From assembly GCA_903835065.1 (NCBI GenBank), contig CAILLO010000077.1, forward strand, positions 112,621 to 176,620: a DNA stretch of 64,000 nucleotides. Direction: 5' to 3'. The notes under the pieces are model-generated. The model searched no databases. It had not been told where the DNA came from and saw only the letters and a program-made list of their open reading frames with translations. Every line of letters starts with the position of its first letter. Within the stretch, counting starts at the first letter, position 1. Below, one piece after another: positions 27,944 through 37,243 of this stretch. Both the position numbers and the translations under genes were made by a program. This stretch comes from an uncultured Eubacteriales bacterium. GTDB taxonomy: Bacteria; Bacillota; Clostridia; Saccharofermentanales; UBA5734.

Positions 27944-27999
27944 TTGCGAGATTCCATCGTCCAGTGGTAGAATCCCTATCGTGGTATCTGGTTGAACCA
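27944..27999 (+). promoter_or_regulatory. Promoter plus FadR/GntR-type palindrome of the divergent regulator
   Basis: TTGCGA-18 bp-TAGAAT, then TGGTT-G-AACCA (27989-27999). Confidence 0.6.
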
Positions 28000-28024
28000 A
28001 TAACAGTTCCCATGGAGGTGCCTC

Positions 28025-28729
28025 ATGGAATTCTCCCGGCTCAGCGCCCCGACCCTGAAGGAACTCTTCGTCAAGCAGCTCGAATCCATGATCCTCTCGG
28101 GCCGGCTGCCGGTGGGCACCCGTCTTCCGCCCGAGCGGGACCTGGCGGACTCCATGCAGGTCAGCCGCGCCGTCGTCAATTCGGGCGTCGTCGAACTGGC
28201 GCGCAAGGGCTTCCTCACGATCAGGCCCCGCAGCGGCACGTTCGTCGCGGACTACCGCCGCTTCGGGACAATGGAGACCTTCATCTCCATCGTGTCGTAC
28301 AACGGTGGCATGCTGGGGCGCGACGAGATCCGGTCCGTCCTCGAGCTGCGGCGCGCGCTCGACACGCTGGCGATCGAGCTCTGCGCCACTCGGATCACGG
28401 ACGAGGAGATCGGGCGCCTCCGCACCGCCGTCGATGCGGTCGGCCGGGCGAAGGACGCGGAGGAGGCCGTGGATCAAGCCTTCTCGTTCCAGCACCAGCT
28501 CGCCCTCTACTCCGGGAACACGCTGATCCCGGTGATCTTCAGTTCCTTCAAGTCGTTGACCCGGACGCTCTGGCTGCGCTTCTGCGCCCTCTACGGCATC
28601 GCGGCGCTGCACGGGAACACCGGCCGCCTCTGCGCGTTCCTGGAGGACCGGGATTTCGCAGGCGCGGTCCGCTGCCTCGACGAGACGCTGCGGGACAGCA
28701 TCGAAGGCGAACGACAGATCTACTACTGA
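28025..28729 (+). CDS. GntR-family (FadR/FCD subfamily) transcriptional regulator
   Basis: KEQLESMILSGRLPVGTRLPPERDLADSMQVSRAVV-type wHTH, then a helical FCD-like domain. Confidence 0.92.
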   Translation: MEFSRLSAPTLKELFVKQLESMILSGRLPVGTRLPPERDLADSMQVSRAVVNSGVVELARKGFLTIRPRSGTFVADYRRFGTMETFISIVSYNGGMLGRDEIRSVLELRRALDTLAIELCATRITDEEIGRLRTAVDAVGRAKDAEEAVDQAFSFQHQLALYSGNTLIPVIFSSFKSLTRTLWLRFCALYGIAALHGNTGRLCAFLEDRDFAGAVRCLDETLRDSIEGERQIYY

Positions 28730-28857
28730 CGGAAGGTGCGCCGGGGGCGCCGTAAGCTTCAACGGACCGTATCGCGCCGTTCTCGACGCTCCCCCGCTGT
28801 CTGCTCCCGCAGCCAGCGTCCGCGTTGAACGCGCTGTAGGAACTGGTGCGCCAGGGC

Positions 28858-28886
28858 TTTACAGAACATATGTTCGGGTTTATAAT
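28858..28886 (+). promoter_or_regulatory. dinB promoter with LexA/SOS box in the spacer
   Basis: TTTACA-17 bp-TATAAT; the spacer begins with the perfect palindrome GAACATATGTTC (28864-28875). Confidence 0.9.
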
Positions 28887-28978
28887 GAGGACGTAGAGCC
28901 AGTGGATTCAACGAGAGAAGGCCGCGTCCCGCAGTCCCCCTGCGAGCGAGCGGCTTTCCGCATCGAGGAGGGGCTTTC

Positions 28979-30292
28979 ATGGCGACCGATGCGTCTTCGC
29001 TCGACCTGTTCCAGAGGACCGGCGCCCCGTCCGGCCCGCCGGCCTCCGACCGCGCGATCCTGCACTGCGACCTGAACAACTTCTACGCCTCGGTCGAGTG
29101 CCTCTACCGGCCCGAGCTCCGCGACAAGCCCGTCGTGGTCTGCGGGAACCCCGAGAAGCGGCACGGGATCGTGCTGGCCAAGAACATGCTGGCCAAGCGC
29201 TGCGGGATCAAGACCGGCGAGGCGATCTGGCAGGCCCAGTCCAAGTGCCCCACGCTGGTGCTCGTGAAGCCCGACTTCACGAAGTACCTCGAGTTCTCCC
29301 GCCTCGCCCGCTCCGTCTACGAGGACTACACGGACAAGATCGAGCCCTACGGGATCGACGAGTGCTGGCTGGACGTCTCCGGCAGCGTCCGCCTGCTCGG
29401 CGGCGCGGAGTCCCTCGCGGACCGGATCCGCGAGCGGATCCGGTCCGAGCTCGGCGTGACCGTCTCCGTGGGCGTCTCCTGGAACAAGGTCTTCGCCAAG
29501 CTCGGCAGCGACCTGAAGAAGCCGGACGCCACGACCGCGATCACCCGCGAGAACTTCCACGAGAAGGTCTGGCCCCTGCCCGTCGAGGAGCTCCTGTTCG
29601 TCGGGCGCAGCACCTCCGCGAAACTCCACGGCATCGGGATCGACACGATCGGCCGCCTGGCGCGCCTCGAGCCCGCCTTCCTGCGCGGCTTCCTGGGCAA
29701 ATGGGGCGAGTACCTCTGGTACTTCGCGAACGGATACGACGCGGCCCCCGTCGAGCGCGCCGGCGTCGAGGTGCCCGTCAAGGGCGTCGGGAACAGCATG
29801 ACGACCCCGCGCGATATCCTGACCGAAGAAGACGCCCGGATCGTCTTCCAGGTCCTCGCCGAGAGCGTCGCCGAGCGCCTGCGCGACCACGGCATGCGCG
29901 GCCGCACGGTCCAGATCTACGTGCGCGACACGGGGCTGTTCTCGATCGACCGCCAGCTGCAGCTCCCCTCCCCGACCTTCCTCTCCACGGAGATCTGCGC
30001 GGCGTCGATGCGCCTCCTGCTGGAGAGCTGGACGCCGGGCAAGTCCCTCCGTTCCCTCGGCGTCCGGGTGACCGGCCTCACGCTTCCCGGCCTGCCGCTC
30101 CAGCTCTCCTTCCTGGAGCAGGAGGCCGCCCGCAGCCGCCTCGAGAATCTCGAAGGCACGATCGACGACCTGCGTCGCCGCTTCGGGCACTACTCCGTCC
30201 AGCGCGCCCTGCTGCTCAAGGACCGCGGACTCAATGCCAACCCGATCGAGGAGAACATCATCTACCCATGCGCAAGGTATTCCTCCACGTGA
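28979..30292 (+). CDS. dinB: Y-family DNA polymerase IV
   Basis: LHCDLNNFYASVECLYRPELRDKPVVVCG; YGIDECWLDVSGS; SVGVSWNKVFAKLGSDLKKPDA. Confidence 0.95.
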   Translation: MATDASSLDLFQRTGAPSGPPASDRAILHCDLNNFYASVECLYRPELRDKPVVVCGNPEKRHGIVLAKNMLAKRCGIKTGEAIWQAQSKCPTLVLVKPDFTKYLEFSRLARSVYEDYTDKIEPYGIDECWLDVSGSVRLLGGAESLADRIRERIRSELGVTVSVGVSWNKVFAKLGSDLKKPDATTAITRENFHEKVWPLPVEELLFVGRSTSAKLHGIGIDTIGRLARLEPAFLRGFLGKWGEYLWYFANGYDAAPVERAGVEVPVKGVGNSMTTPRDILTEEDARIVFQVLAESVAERLRDHGMRGRTVQIYVRDTGLFSIDRQLQLPSPTFLSTEICAASMRLLLESWTPGKSLRSLGVRVTGLTLPGLPLQLSFLEQEAARSRLENLEGTIDDLRRRFGHYSVQRALLLKDRGLNANPIEENIIYPCARYSST

Positions 30293-30501
30293 ACTGCGAG
30301 TTCGAACCGGACGGCGAGGTCCGCCCGGTGAACTTCCTCTGGGAGGACGGCCGACGCTACGACGTCGATCGAATCCTCGACCGGCGGCGCACCGTGAGCT
30401 TCAAGGTCGGCGGACAGGGCATCTGCTACACCTGCCGGGTGCTCGACCGCACGCTCCGGCTGTTCCGCGAGGGCGACCGGTGGTACCTGGAGGCGCCGTA
30501 G
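30268..30501 (+). CDS. Small dinB-overlapping protein (77 aa)
   Basis: MRKVFLHVNCEFEPDGEVRPVNFLWEDGRRYDVDRILDRRRTVSFKVGGQGICYTCRVLDRTLRLFREGDRWYLEAP; overlaps the dinB 3' end by 25 nt. Confidence 0.8.
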   Translation: MRKVFLHVNCEFEPDGEVRPVNFLWEDGRRYDVDRILDRRRTVSFKVGGQGICYTCRVLDRTLRLFREGDRWYLEAP

Positions 30502-30539
30502 GGCGAGGCCCGGCGAGCCTCGGCACGGTGCACGCACGG

Positions 30540-30567
30540 AAAAGGGCGCCCCCTCGGGGCGCCCTCC
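30540..30567. terminator. GC-rich hairpin between convergent genes
   Basis: AAAAGGGCGCCCC-CTC-GGGGCGCCCTC. Confidence 0.55.
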
Positions 30568-30595
30568 GCGTCGTCCGGAAGGGGAAGTCTCCGCG

Positions 30596-32983
30596 TCAGT
30601 CAAGGAAGTGCGCGGGCGTCCGCTCGATCTCCCAGATCTCCGAGGCGTAGTCGGCGATGGTGCGGTCCGAGCTGAAGCGGCCGGACGCACAGATGTTGCG
30701 CCAGCACATGGCGGCCCAGCCCAGGCGGTCCTTGTAGGCGACCGCGGCCTGGTCGTGGACCTTCCGGTAGTCCTCGAAATCGCCGAGCACGTAGTACACG
30801 TCGGCCGGCTGCCAGTTGACGCCGTAGAGCAGCGACGCCTGGAGTTCGTGGAACATGCCCGTGCCGCCGTCGTCCAGCGTCCCGTCGGTCAGGGCGTCCA
30901 CGGCGCGCTGAAGGCCCGGGACGTTGTGGTACTGCCACTTCGGGTCGTACACGGAGCGGATGCCGGGGAAGTGCTCGACGCGGGCGCCGAACACGAAGAC
31001 GTTCTTCTCCCCGACGGCCTCGACGATCTCGACGTTCGCGCCGTCGAAGGTGCCGAGGGTCAGGGCGCCGTTCATCATGAACTTCATGTTGCTCGTGCCC
31101 GAGGCCTCGGTGCCGGCCGTCGAGATCTGCTCGGACAGGTCGGCCGCGGGAATGATCCGGGCGGCGGCGCTGACGTTGTAGTCGTGGATGAACAGGACCT
31201 TGATGCGGCCGCGCACGTCGGGGTCGCCATCGACCAGCCGGGCGATCTCGTTGATGAACTTGATCGTCGCCTTGGCGCGGAAGTATCCGGGCGCGGCCTT
31301 GCCGCCGAAGAGGAACGTGCGGGGGACGAAGTCGGCCTTGGGGTCCGCCTTCAGACGGAAGTAGAGGTCGAGGATGTAGAGCGCGTTGAGCAGCTGGCGC
31401 TTGTACTCGTGCATGCGCTTGACCTGGATGTCGAAGATCGAGTCGGGGTCGACGACGACGCCCTCGCGGGCGAGGAGGAACTCGGCCAGGCGCTTCTTCT
31501 GGACCACCTTGACGGCCAGGAGCTCCTTGAGGACCTTCTTGTCGGTCGCGTGGACGGCCAGAACGGACAGCCGGTCGAGGTCGCGCACCCACTCGTCGCT
31601 GCCGGCGAGGCGGGTCAGCAACGCGGACAGCTCGGGGTTGCACACGCGCAGCCAGCGACGGGGGGTCACGCCGTTGGTCTTGTTGTTGAAGCGCTCCGGG
31701 AAGACGCCGTACCAATCCTGCAGCGTCTGCTCCTTGAGAATCCGGGTGTGGATCGCGGCGACGCCGTTGACCGAACGCGAGGCGTAGATCGCGAGCCAGG
31801 CCATGCGGATGCGGCCGTCACCGATCGGGGCCATGCGCGCGATCCGGTCCTGCGGCAGCCCGCGGGCGGTCATGTCGGCGCGGAACCGGGCGTCGACCTG
31901 CTCCACCATGGCGTAGACGTCGGGCAGCAGGACGCAGAAGAGGTTGATGTCCCAGCTTTCGAGCGCCTCGGCCATGATCGTGTGGTTGGTGTAGGCGAAG
32001 ATCGCGTTGGCCATGCGGAAGGCCTCCGCGAAATCCAGTCCGCAGTCCTCGGTCATGATCCGCAGGAATTCGGGGATCGCGACGACCGGGTGCGTATCGT
32101 TGAGCTGGATGCGGTTGTACTTCTCGAAGCCCGCCACGGAGCCGTCGTGGGCGTCGCGGTACTTCCGGACGAGGTCGCGCAGGGTCGCGGCGGTGAAGAA
32201 GTACTGCTGGCGCAGGCGGAGCAGTTTGCCTTCGTGCGTCGAGTCGTTCGGGTAGATCACGCGGCCGATGTCGCTGATCCGGTTGCGCTGCAGGATCGCG
32301 TCGTCGTAGCGCTGCGCGTTGAAGAGCACGAAGTCGAAATCCTGGAGGGGTTCTGGTCTCCACAGGCGCAGCGTGTTGACGTTGCGGGTGCCGTAGCCCG
32401 TGATCGGCATGTCGTGGGGGACCGCCCAGAGCGATACGTCGGGGAACTCGACCAGCACCTTCTCCTCGTCGCGGCGGATCAGCCAGGGGTAGCCCTTCTC
32501 AAGCCAGGGGTCTGGGGTCTCCTTCTGGAAGCCGTCGACGATCGTCTGCTTGAAGAGGCCGTAGCGGTAGAGGATCCCGTACCCGGTCACGGGCAGGTCG
32601 CGCGTGGCGGAGGAATCGAGGAAGCAGGCGGCAAGACGGCCGAGGCCGCCGTTGCCGAGCGCGGCGTCGGTTTCGGCCTCCTCGATCGCGGAGAGGTCCT
32701 GACCGAGTTCGGCGAGGGCCGTCTTCGCCTCGTCGTAGAGGCCGAGGTTCACGAGGTTGTTGACCAGCGCGCGCCCCTCGAGGAATTCGGCGGACAGGTA
32801 GTGCGCCTGACGCGTGGTGGCATACGATTCCCTCGTCTTCTGCCAGTCCTCCCCGATCCGGGCCATCACGGCGCGGGACAGGGCCATCCAGTATTCGAAC
32901 GGCGTCGCTTCGGCCGGACCCCGTCCCGCCTCGGCGGTGAGAAAGAGCCGGATATCCGCGCTGAGCGCCTTGCTACGGTCCAT
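30596..32983 (-). CDS. glgP: Glycogen/starch/alpha-glucan phosphorylase
   Basis: ALGNGGLGRLAACFLDS; KRMHEYKRQLLNALYI; PLP site EQISTAGTEASGTSNMKFMMNGALTLGTFDGANVE. Confidence 0.96.
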   Translation of the reverse strand: MDRSKALSADIRLFLTAEAGRGPAEATPFEYWMALSRAVMARIGEDWQKTRESYATTRQAHYLSAEFLEGRALVNNLVNLGLYDEAKTALAELGQDLSAIEEAETDAALGNGGLGRLAACFLDSSATRDLPVTGYGILYRYGLFKQTIVDGFQKETPDPWLEKGYPWLIRRDEEKVLVEFPDVSLWAVPHDMPITGYGTRNVNTLRLWRPEPLQDFDFVLFNAQRYDDAILQRNRISDIGRVIYPNDSTHEGKLLRLRQQYFFTAATLRDLVRKYRDAHDGSVAGFEKYNRIQLNDTHPVVAIPEFLRIMTEDCGLDFAEAFRMANAIFAYTNHTIMAEALESWDINLFCVLLPDVYAMVEQVDARFRADMTARGLPQDRIARMAPIGDGRIRMAWLAIYASRSVNGVAAIHTRILKEQTLQDWYGVFPERFNNKTNGVTPRRWLRVCNPELSALLTRLAGSDEWVRDLDRLSVLAVHATDKKVLKELLAVKVVQKKRLAEFLLAREGVVVDPDSIFDIQVKRMHEYKRQLLNALYILDLYFRLKADPKADFVPRTFLFGGKAAPGYFRAKATIKFINEIARLVDGDPDVRGRIKVLFIHDYNVSAAARIIPAADLSEQISTAGTEASGTSNMKFMMNGALTLGTFDGANVEIVEAVGEKNVFVFGARVEHFPGIRSVYDPKWQYHNVPGLQRAVDALTDGTLDDGGTGMFHELQASLLYGVNWQPADVYYVLGDFEDYRKVHDQAAVAYKDRLGWAAMCWRNICASGRFSSDRTIADYASEIWEIERTPAHFLD

Positions 32984-33051
32984 GGACATCATTCCTCCGT
33001 CGGCCCTGCCGGACCTCCCGCCGCACGCGAGCGCCCGACGGTGCAAGGTGC

Positions 33052-33080
33052 AGGGTAACGCAAACGCTTGCCGGGGTCAA
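33052..33080 (-). promoter_or_regulatory. glgP promoter region with cre/LacI-type operator
   Basis: Minus strand TTGACC-17 bp-TACCCT with GGCAAGCGTTTGCG (33059-33072) in the spacer. Confidence 0.55.
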
Positions 33081-33083
33081 TCG

Positions 33084-34271
33084 TCAAACCGACGACTTTT
33101 CCGGACGGGCCTCCGGGGTCCGGGGCTCGACGACCTCGAGACCGTACCGCGCCGCCATGCCCTTGATGTTGTCGACGAGGATGCCGCGGACGTCCTCGGG
33201 GCGGTCGAGGACGGCGAACTTGCCGAACGAGAGAATGTAGCGGACGAGGTCGTAGAGGCTGCCGAAGGTCGCCTTCATCTTCAGGTGCTGGGAATGCGGC
33301 CCGTTGCGGATCCACGCGTGCTCGGAGCGCTCCCCGTGGTCGGTTTCGCAAGCGTTGTACGCGAACCGGCCGAAGACCTCGAACTCCGCCTCCACCGGCG
33401 CCTCGCCGTCGGGTCCCTTGATGCCGGTGCGGGTCAGGCGCTTGTCGGCGGAGTAGCGCTCCTGGGGCGTGAAGGCGTGGTCATGCAGGACGTCGAGCGA
33501 CAGGCAGCGCATCGTGGTGATCGTGAACGGCTTGAACCGCATCGTCTTCAGGGGGGCGTCCGCACTGTGCGTCTGCACGCCGCCGAGATAGTAGGTACCC
33601 TCGCGGTAGAACACGAAGTAGGGTTCGACCTGGACGACATCCTTCACGCCCTCGCGGTCGACGTAGTGCATTCGGACAGGGTGGCAGCCGCGGATCGCCT
33701 CGGTGAGGCGCTCGACGTAGTGCCGGGTCATCGTCTCCGGGCGCGGCCGGTGCACGTTGAGGTACAGGATCTCAGGCTCGGCGACGCGGAACACGCGGCC
33801 CTCCTCGTCGATCCGGGCTTCCTCGAACTCGCGGCCCATATGCTTCTTCCGGGAGGTCTCGCTGGTGGAGAGGATGTCGTCGAGCAGGCCGAGCCAGCGC
33901 TCGCGCTCGAGCAGTTCGCCGTGTTCCGCGACGAAGGCGCGGAGCGTCCGGAGGGAGCGGAAGCCCTCCGGCGTGCGGACGCGGAATCCGGGCCCGGCGA
34001 CGGTCTCGTCAATCCAGTAGCCGCGCGACTCCTCCCACCGGATATCGCTCCCCTGGGCGCGCAGGCTCTTGAGGATCGCGTCGAGGTTGCGGACAGTGAC
34101 GTCGGCCGCCGCCGCGAGCCGCTCGCGGTTGAGGCACGGGCCGGTCCCGTCCTGTCCGCGCTCCCGGAGCGCCGCGAGCACCCGGAGACTCTTGGCCATC
34201 CGCGTGTCCGGCGCGGTTCCCTCTTCGCGCTTCCTGGCGGGACGTCCCTTCGGCCGCTTGGCGTTCGTCAT
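33084..34271 (-). CDS. WYL-domain transcriptional regulator
   Basis: N-terminal HTH region plus WYL-like HPVRMHYVDREGVKDVVQVEPYFVFYREGTYYLGG. Confidence 0.8.
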   Translation of the reverse strand: MTNAKRPKGRPARKREEGTAPDTRMAKSLRVLAALRERGQDGTGPCLNRERLAAAADVTVRNLDAILKSLRAQGSDIRWEESRGYWIDETVAGPGFRVRTPEGFRSLRTLRAFVAEHGELLERERWLGLLDDILSTSETSRKKHMGREFEEARIDEEGRVFRVAEPEILYLNVHRPRPETMTRHYVERLTEAIRGCHPVRMHYVDREGVKDVVQVEPYFVFYREGTYYLGGVQTHSADAPLKTMRFKPFTITTMRCLSLDVLHDHAFTPQERYSADKRLTRTGIKGPDGEAPVEAEFEVFGRFAYNACETDHGERSEHAWIRNGPHSQHLKMKATFGSLYDLVRYILSFGKFAVLDRPEDVRGILVDNIKGMAARYGLEVVEPRTPEARPEKSSV

Positions 34272-34387
34272 CGTCGCATCCCCCTGTCGGTGGCCCACAT
34301 GAACCGATTCTACACTTTACGGTATAATCGAGGCAACTCCGCCGCGCAGGCGGAGAGCCGCCGACGGCCCGAAAGGCAGGTACCCGG

Positions 34388-35227
34388 ATGACCCTGGACG
34401 CAGCCCTCGTCTACGCACTGCTCGGACTCTGCTCCGGAACCCTTTCGTACTTCCTGTTCCTGCGCATGCCCGAGCGCTGGATGCGTGACGTGGAGCCCGA
34501 AGGGGAGGTCGTTCCGCTGCCCTCGCCCCGCCTTCGCTTCTTCCCGCTCGGTCTGGTCTGGATCCTCGTCTGCGCCGGATTGTCGGTCCAGGCACTGGCC
34601 ACCCACGGGTCCGGCGTCGTCGCCGTGCTGTGCGCCGTCGCACTGGTCCCGCTGTCGGTCCTGTTCGCCACCGACTGCCTGACCCGGATCCTGCCGGACC
34701 AGGGCGTCGTCGCGCTGGCGGTCGTCGGAGTCGTCCTGTTCGCCCTGGACCTCGTGCCGTCCCTCGCGGGCGCCGTGCCCGGCTCCCTGTCCGCGGGCAC
34801 GCCCTGGTATCTCGAGGCGGCGAGCCGCGTCGGCGCCGGCTTGGCCGGCGGTCTGCTGCTGATCGGCGTCGGCTGGATCGGAAGCCGTCTGTTCGCCGGC
34901 GGTCGCGAGGCGATGGGGATGGGCGACGTGAAGCTCCTGGCCGCCGCAGGCCTCGTGTCCGGAATCGTCGGCCTGCTGGCCGTACTGTTGGTCGCCTTCG
35001 TGACCGGCGCCGTCTTCGCAGTCCCGGCCCTGGTCCGCAAGTACGGCCACCGCTCCGAAGAACCGGAGGAGGGGGCGGAAGCCGATGCAACCGCCGATGC
35101 CGATGCCGCGCCCGTTCCCGACGGCACCATGCCGTTCGGCCCGTTCCTCGTTCTGGGCGTGGTCGCGGTTTTGTTCTTCCAGAACGTCCTCGCAGGGATC
35201 GCCTCCTGGTATCTTTCGCTTTTCTAG
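34388..35227 (+). CDS. A24-type prepilin peptidase-like membrane protease
   Basis: FATDCLTRILPDQ and GMGDVKLLAAAG (GxGD active-site aspartates); multi-TM. Confidence 0.8.
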   Translation: MTLDAALVYALLGLCSGTLSYFLFLRMPERWMRDVEPEGEVVPLPSPRLRFFPLGLVWILVCAGLSVQALATHGSGVVAVLCAVALVPLSVLFATDCLTRILPDQGVVALAVVGVVLFALDLVPSLAGAVPGSLSAGTPWYLEAASRVGAGLAGGLLLIGVGWIGSRLFAGGREAMGMGDVKLLAAAGLVSGIVGLLAVLLVAFVTGAVFAVPALVRKYGHRSEEPEEGAEADATADADAAPVPDGTMPFGPFLVLGVVAVLFFQNVLAGIASWYLSLF

Positions 35228-35288
35228 GTCCGCCCGACCGGCTCCCGAATTGGGACGGCGCTCGCCCGCCCCGGAAAGGATGTCCCGG

Positions 35289-36338
35289 ATGAAGCACCAG
35301 GAGACGCCTTCACGCAGCCGCCCTCCCGACACGCCGCGCGAGCCCGCTCTCGAGCGGGCCCTGCCGGGGAATGCTCTCGCCGACCGCCACGTCCGGGTCG
35401 CGCCCGGCACGCTGCTGATCGTGAACGCCGTGCTCGCGACGGTACTGCAGATCGCCTGGACGTTGATGCCGGACGGCGCCTTCGGATTCTCCAAGGCCTC
35501 CCTCCAGGGCTTCGCCGTCGCCGCCGCGCTCATGCAGGGTCTCTGCATCCTGCTGCCCACGCTGGTCGTCGCCGGCGGCTACCGCATCACGCCGCGCACG
35601 ATCCTCGGCGCAGGGATGCCCCGTCCGGGCGGCCTCATCCTGGCCGCCGCGGCCGGCATCCCCGCCGCCGTGCTGTTGACCGGCCTCAACAACGTCGTGA
35701 TCTACGCCTTCGCGAAGTCGGGCTTCCTCTTCCCCGCCACATCCGCGCCGCGCGTCACGACGTCCGGGCCGGAATCGTGGATCGTCCTTCTGGTCCTCTC
35801 CGTGGTCGTCCCCGGCATCGTCGAGGAGCTCATGTTCCGCGGCCTGATCCAGGGCGCGATGGAGCACTCCGGAGCGCGCGTCTCCGCGATCGTCCTCCCG
35901 GCGCTGGCCTTCGCGCTCTTCCACGCCGACCCGCTCTTCCTGCTCGCACCGTTCGGCGCCGGGCTGCTGCTCGGCGCCCTCCGCCGATCGACCGGCGGCC
36001 TAGCCGCTCCGATCGCCGCGCACGTCTCCCTGAACCTCACGCTCATCGCGATCCGACCCCTGCTGCCGCAATGGCGCGACGCCGCGTTCTCCAGCGGGTT
36101 CGACGCCGAGTCGCTGCTCGGTGTCTCGCTCCTCGGCGCGATCGTGGCGGCCATCGCGACGGTCCCCGTCTATCTCGCCCTCCGCTCCCCCGCCTTCCAC
36201 CGGCGGTCGCCCGCCACGCGCGAAGAAGACCTCGGGCCGGAGCCGAAAGTCTTCCTCGAGTGGCGTTTCCTGCTGGGTTGCCTGCTGCTGGCGGTCTTCC
36301 TCGTCTGGCTCTACTCGTTCTCGCTGGCGCAGGGCTAG
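35289..36338 (+). CDS. CPBP-family intramembrane metalloprotease
   Basis: VEELMFRGLIQGAME; FALFHADPLFLLAPFGAGLLLG. Confidence 0.88.
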   Translation: MKHQETPSRSRPPDTPREPALERALPGNALADRHVRVAPGTLLIVNAVLATVLQIAWTLMPDGAFGFSKASLQGFAVAAALMQGLCILLPTLVVAGGYRITPRTILGAGMPRPGGLILAAAAGIPAAVLLTGLNNVVIYAFAKSGFLFPATSAPRVTTSGPESWIVLLVLSVVVPGIVEELMFRGLIQGAMEHSGARVSAIVLPALAFALFHADPLFLLAPFGAGLLLGALRRSTGGLAAPIAAHVSLNLTLIAIRPLLPQWRDAAFSSGFDAESLLGVSLLGAIVAAIATVPVYLALRSPAFHRRSPATREEDLGPEPKVFLEWRFLLGCLLLAVFLVWLYSFSLAQG

Positions 36339-37129
36339 CCGACGGCCTTCGTCAGGGCGTCGTACACCACCTTGGCGAACAGCATCACGAGGACCAGCGC
36401 GAAGACGGGCTTGATCGCTTTCGCACCCTTCCGGATCGCGATGCCGGACCCGAGCCAGTTGCCGGCGATGCCGCAGGCCCCGGCCGCGAGACCCGGGACC
36501 CAGAGGATCTGCCCCGCTGCGAGGAAGACCGCGAACGCCGCGTAGTTGGAGCTCAGGTTCACGACTTTCGCATTGCCGCTCGCGGTGCGCAGGCCGAAGC
36601 CGAGCACGAGGCTGTGGAGCATCAGGAGGAAGGTCCCGGCGCCGGGACCGAAGAAGCCGTCGTAGAAGCCGATCGTGAGGCCTATGGCCCCGCAGAGGAA
36701 CCAGAGCCGGAAGCCGTGGATCTTCGGCTCCCGACGGTCCTCGGCGTCGTCGCCGTTCTTCCGCGTGAGGACGAGGACGGCGGCGACGGGGATCATCACG
36801 AGCAGGGCGGCGCGGAACCCCTCGGACGGGAGCGCGAGCGCGGCCTTCGACCCGAGGAAGGACCCCGGGAAGGCCAGCGCGGCGCTGGTCGCGGCGGCGG
36901 CGAGGTGGACGCGGCCGTGGCGGAAGTAGCGGATCGTGGACACCGTCGTCCCGAGGGAGGCCGACAGTTTGTTCGTGCCGGCCGCGAGGTGGGGCGGAAG
37001 ACCGGCCATCAGGTACGCGGGAATCGACAGCAGTCCGCCCCCTCCGGCGATCGAGTCGACGAAGCCCGCGAGGAAGATCAGGAAGCAGAGGAGCGCGAGG
37101 GTCAGCGGCGGGATCGAGGTCCAGTCCAT
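36335..37129 (-). CDS. TauE/SafE-family sulfite exporter-like membrane protein
   Basis: FLAGFVDSIAGGGGLLSIPAYLMAGLPPHLAAGTNKLSASLGT; YDGFFGPGAGTFLLM. Confidence 0.93.
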   Translation of the reverse strand: MDWTSIPPLTLALLCFLIFLAGFVDSIAGGGGLLSIPAYLMAGLPPHLAAGTNKLSASLGTTVSTIRYFRHGRVHLAAAATSAALAFPGSFLGSKAALALPSEGFRAALLVMIPVAAVLVLTRKNGDDAEDRREPKIHGFRLWFLCGAIGLTIGFYDGFFGPGAGTFLLMLHSLVLGFGLRTASGNAKVVNLSSNYAAFAVFLAAGQILWVPGLAAGACGIAGNWLGSGIAIRKGAKAIKPVFALVLVMLFAKVVYDALTKAVG

Positions 37130-37243
37130 CGATTCAGTTCCTTTCCGGAAAGTCTTCTCCATGGTAGCAGAGGAAGGCCCCGTCTGCTACAATCGGGGGC
37201 GGATTCCGGCGCGCGGTCCGCGGGCCGGTCAGAGGAGGTTCCC

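Noticed and set aside
28759-29079. 106-aa minus-strand ORF in the dinB upstream region
   Set aside because: Overlaps the dinB promoter and start; no recognisable domain. Considered as a transposase remnant but not supported.
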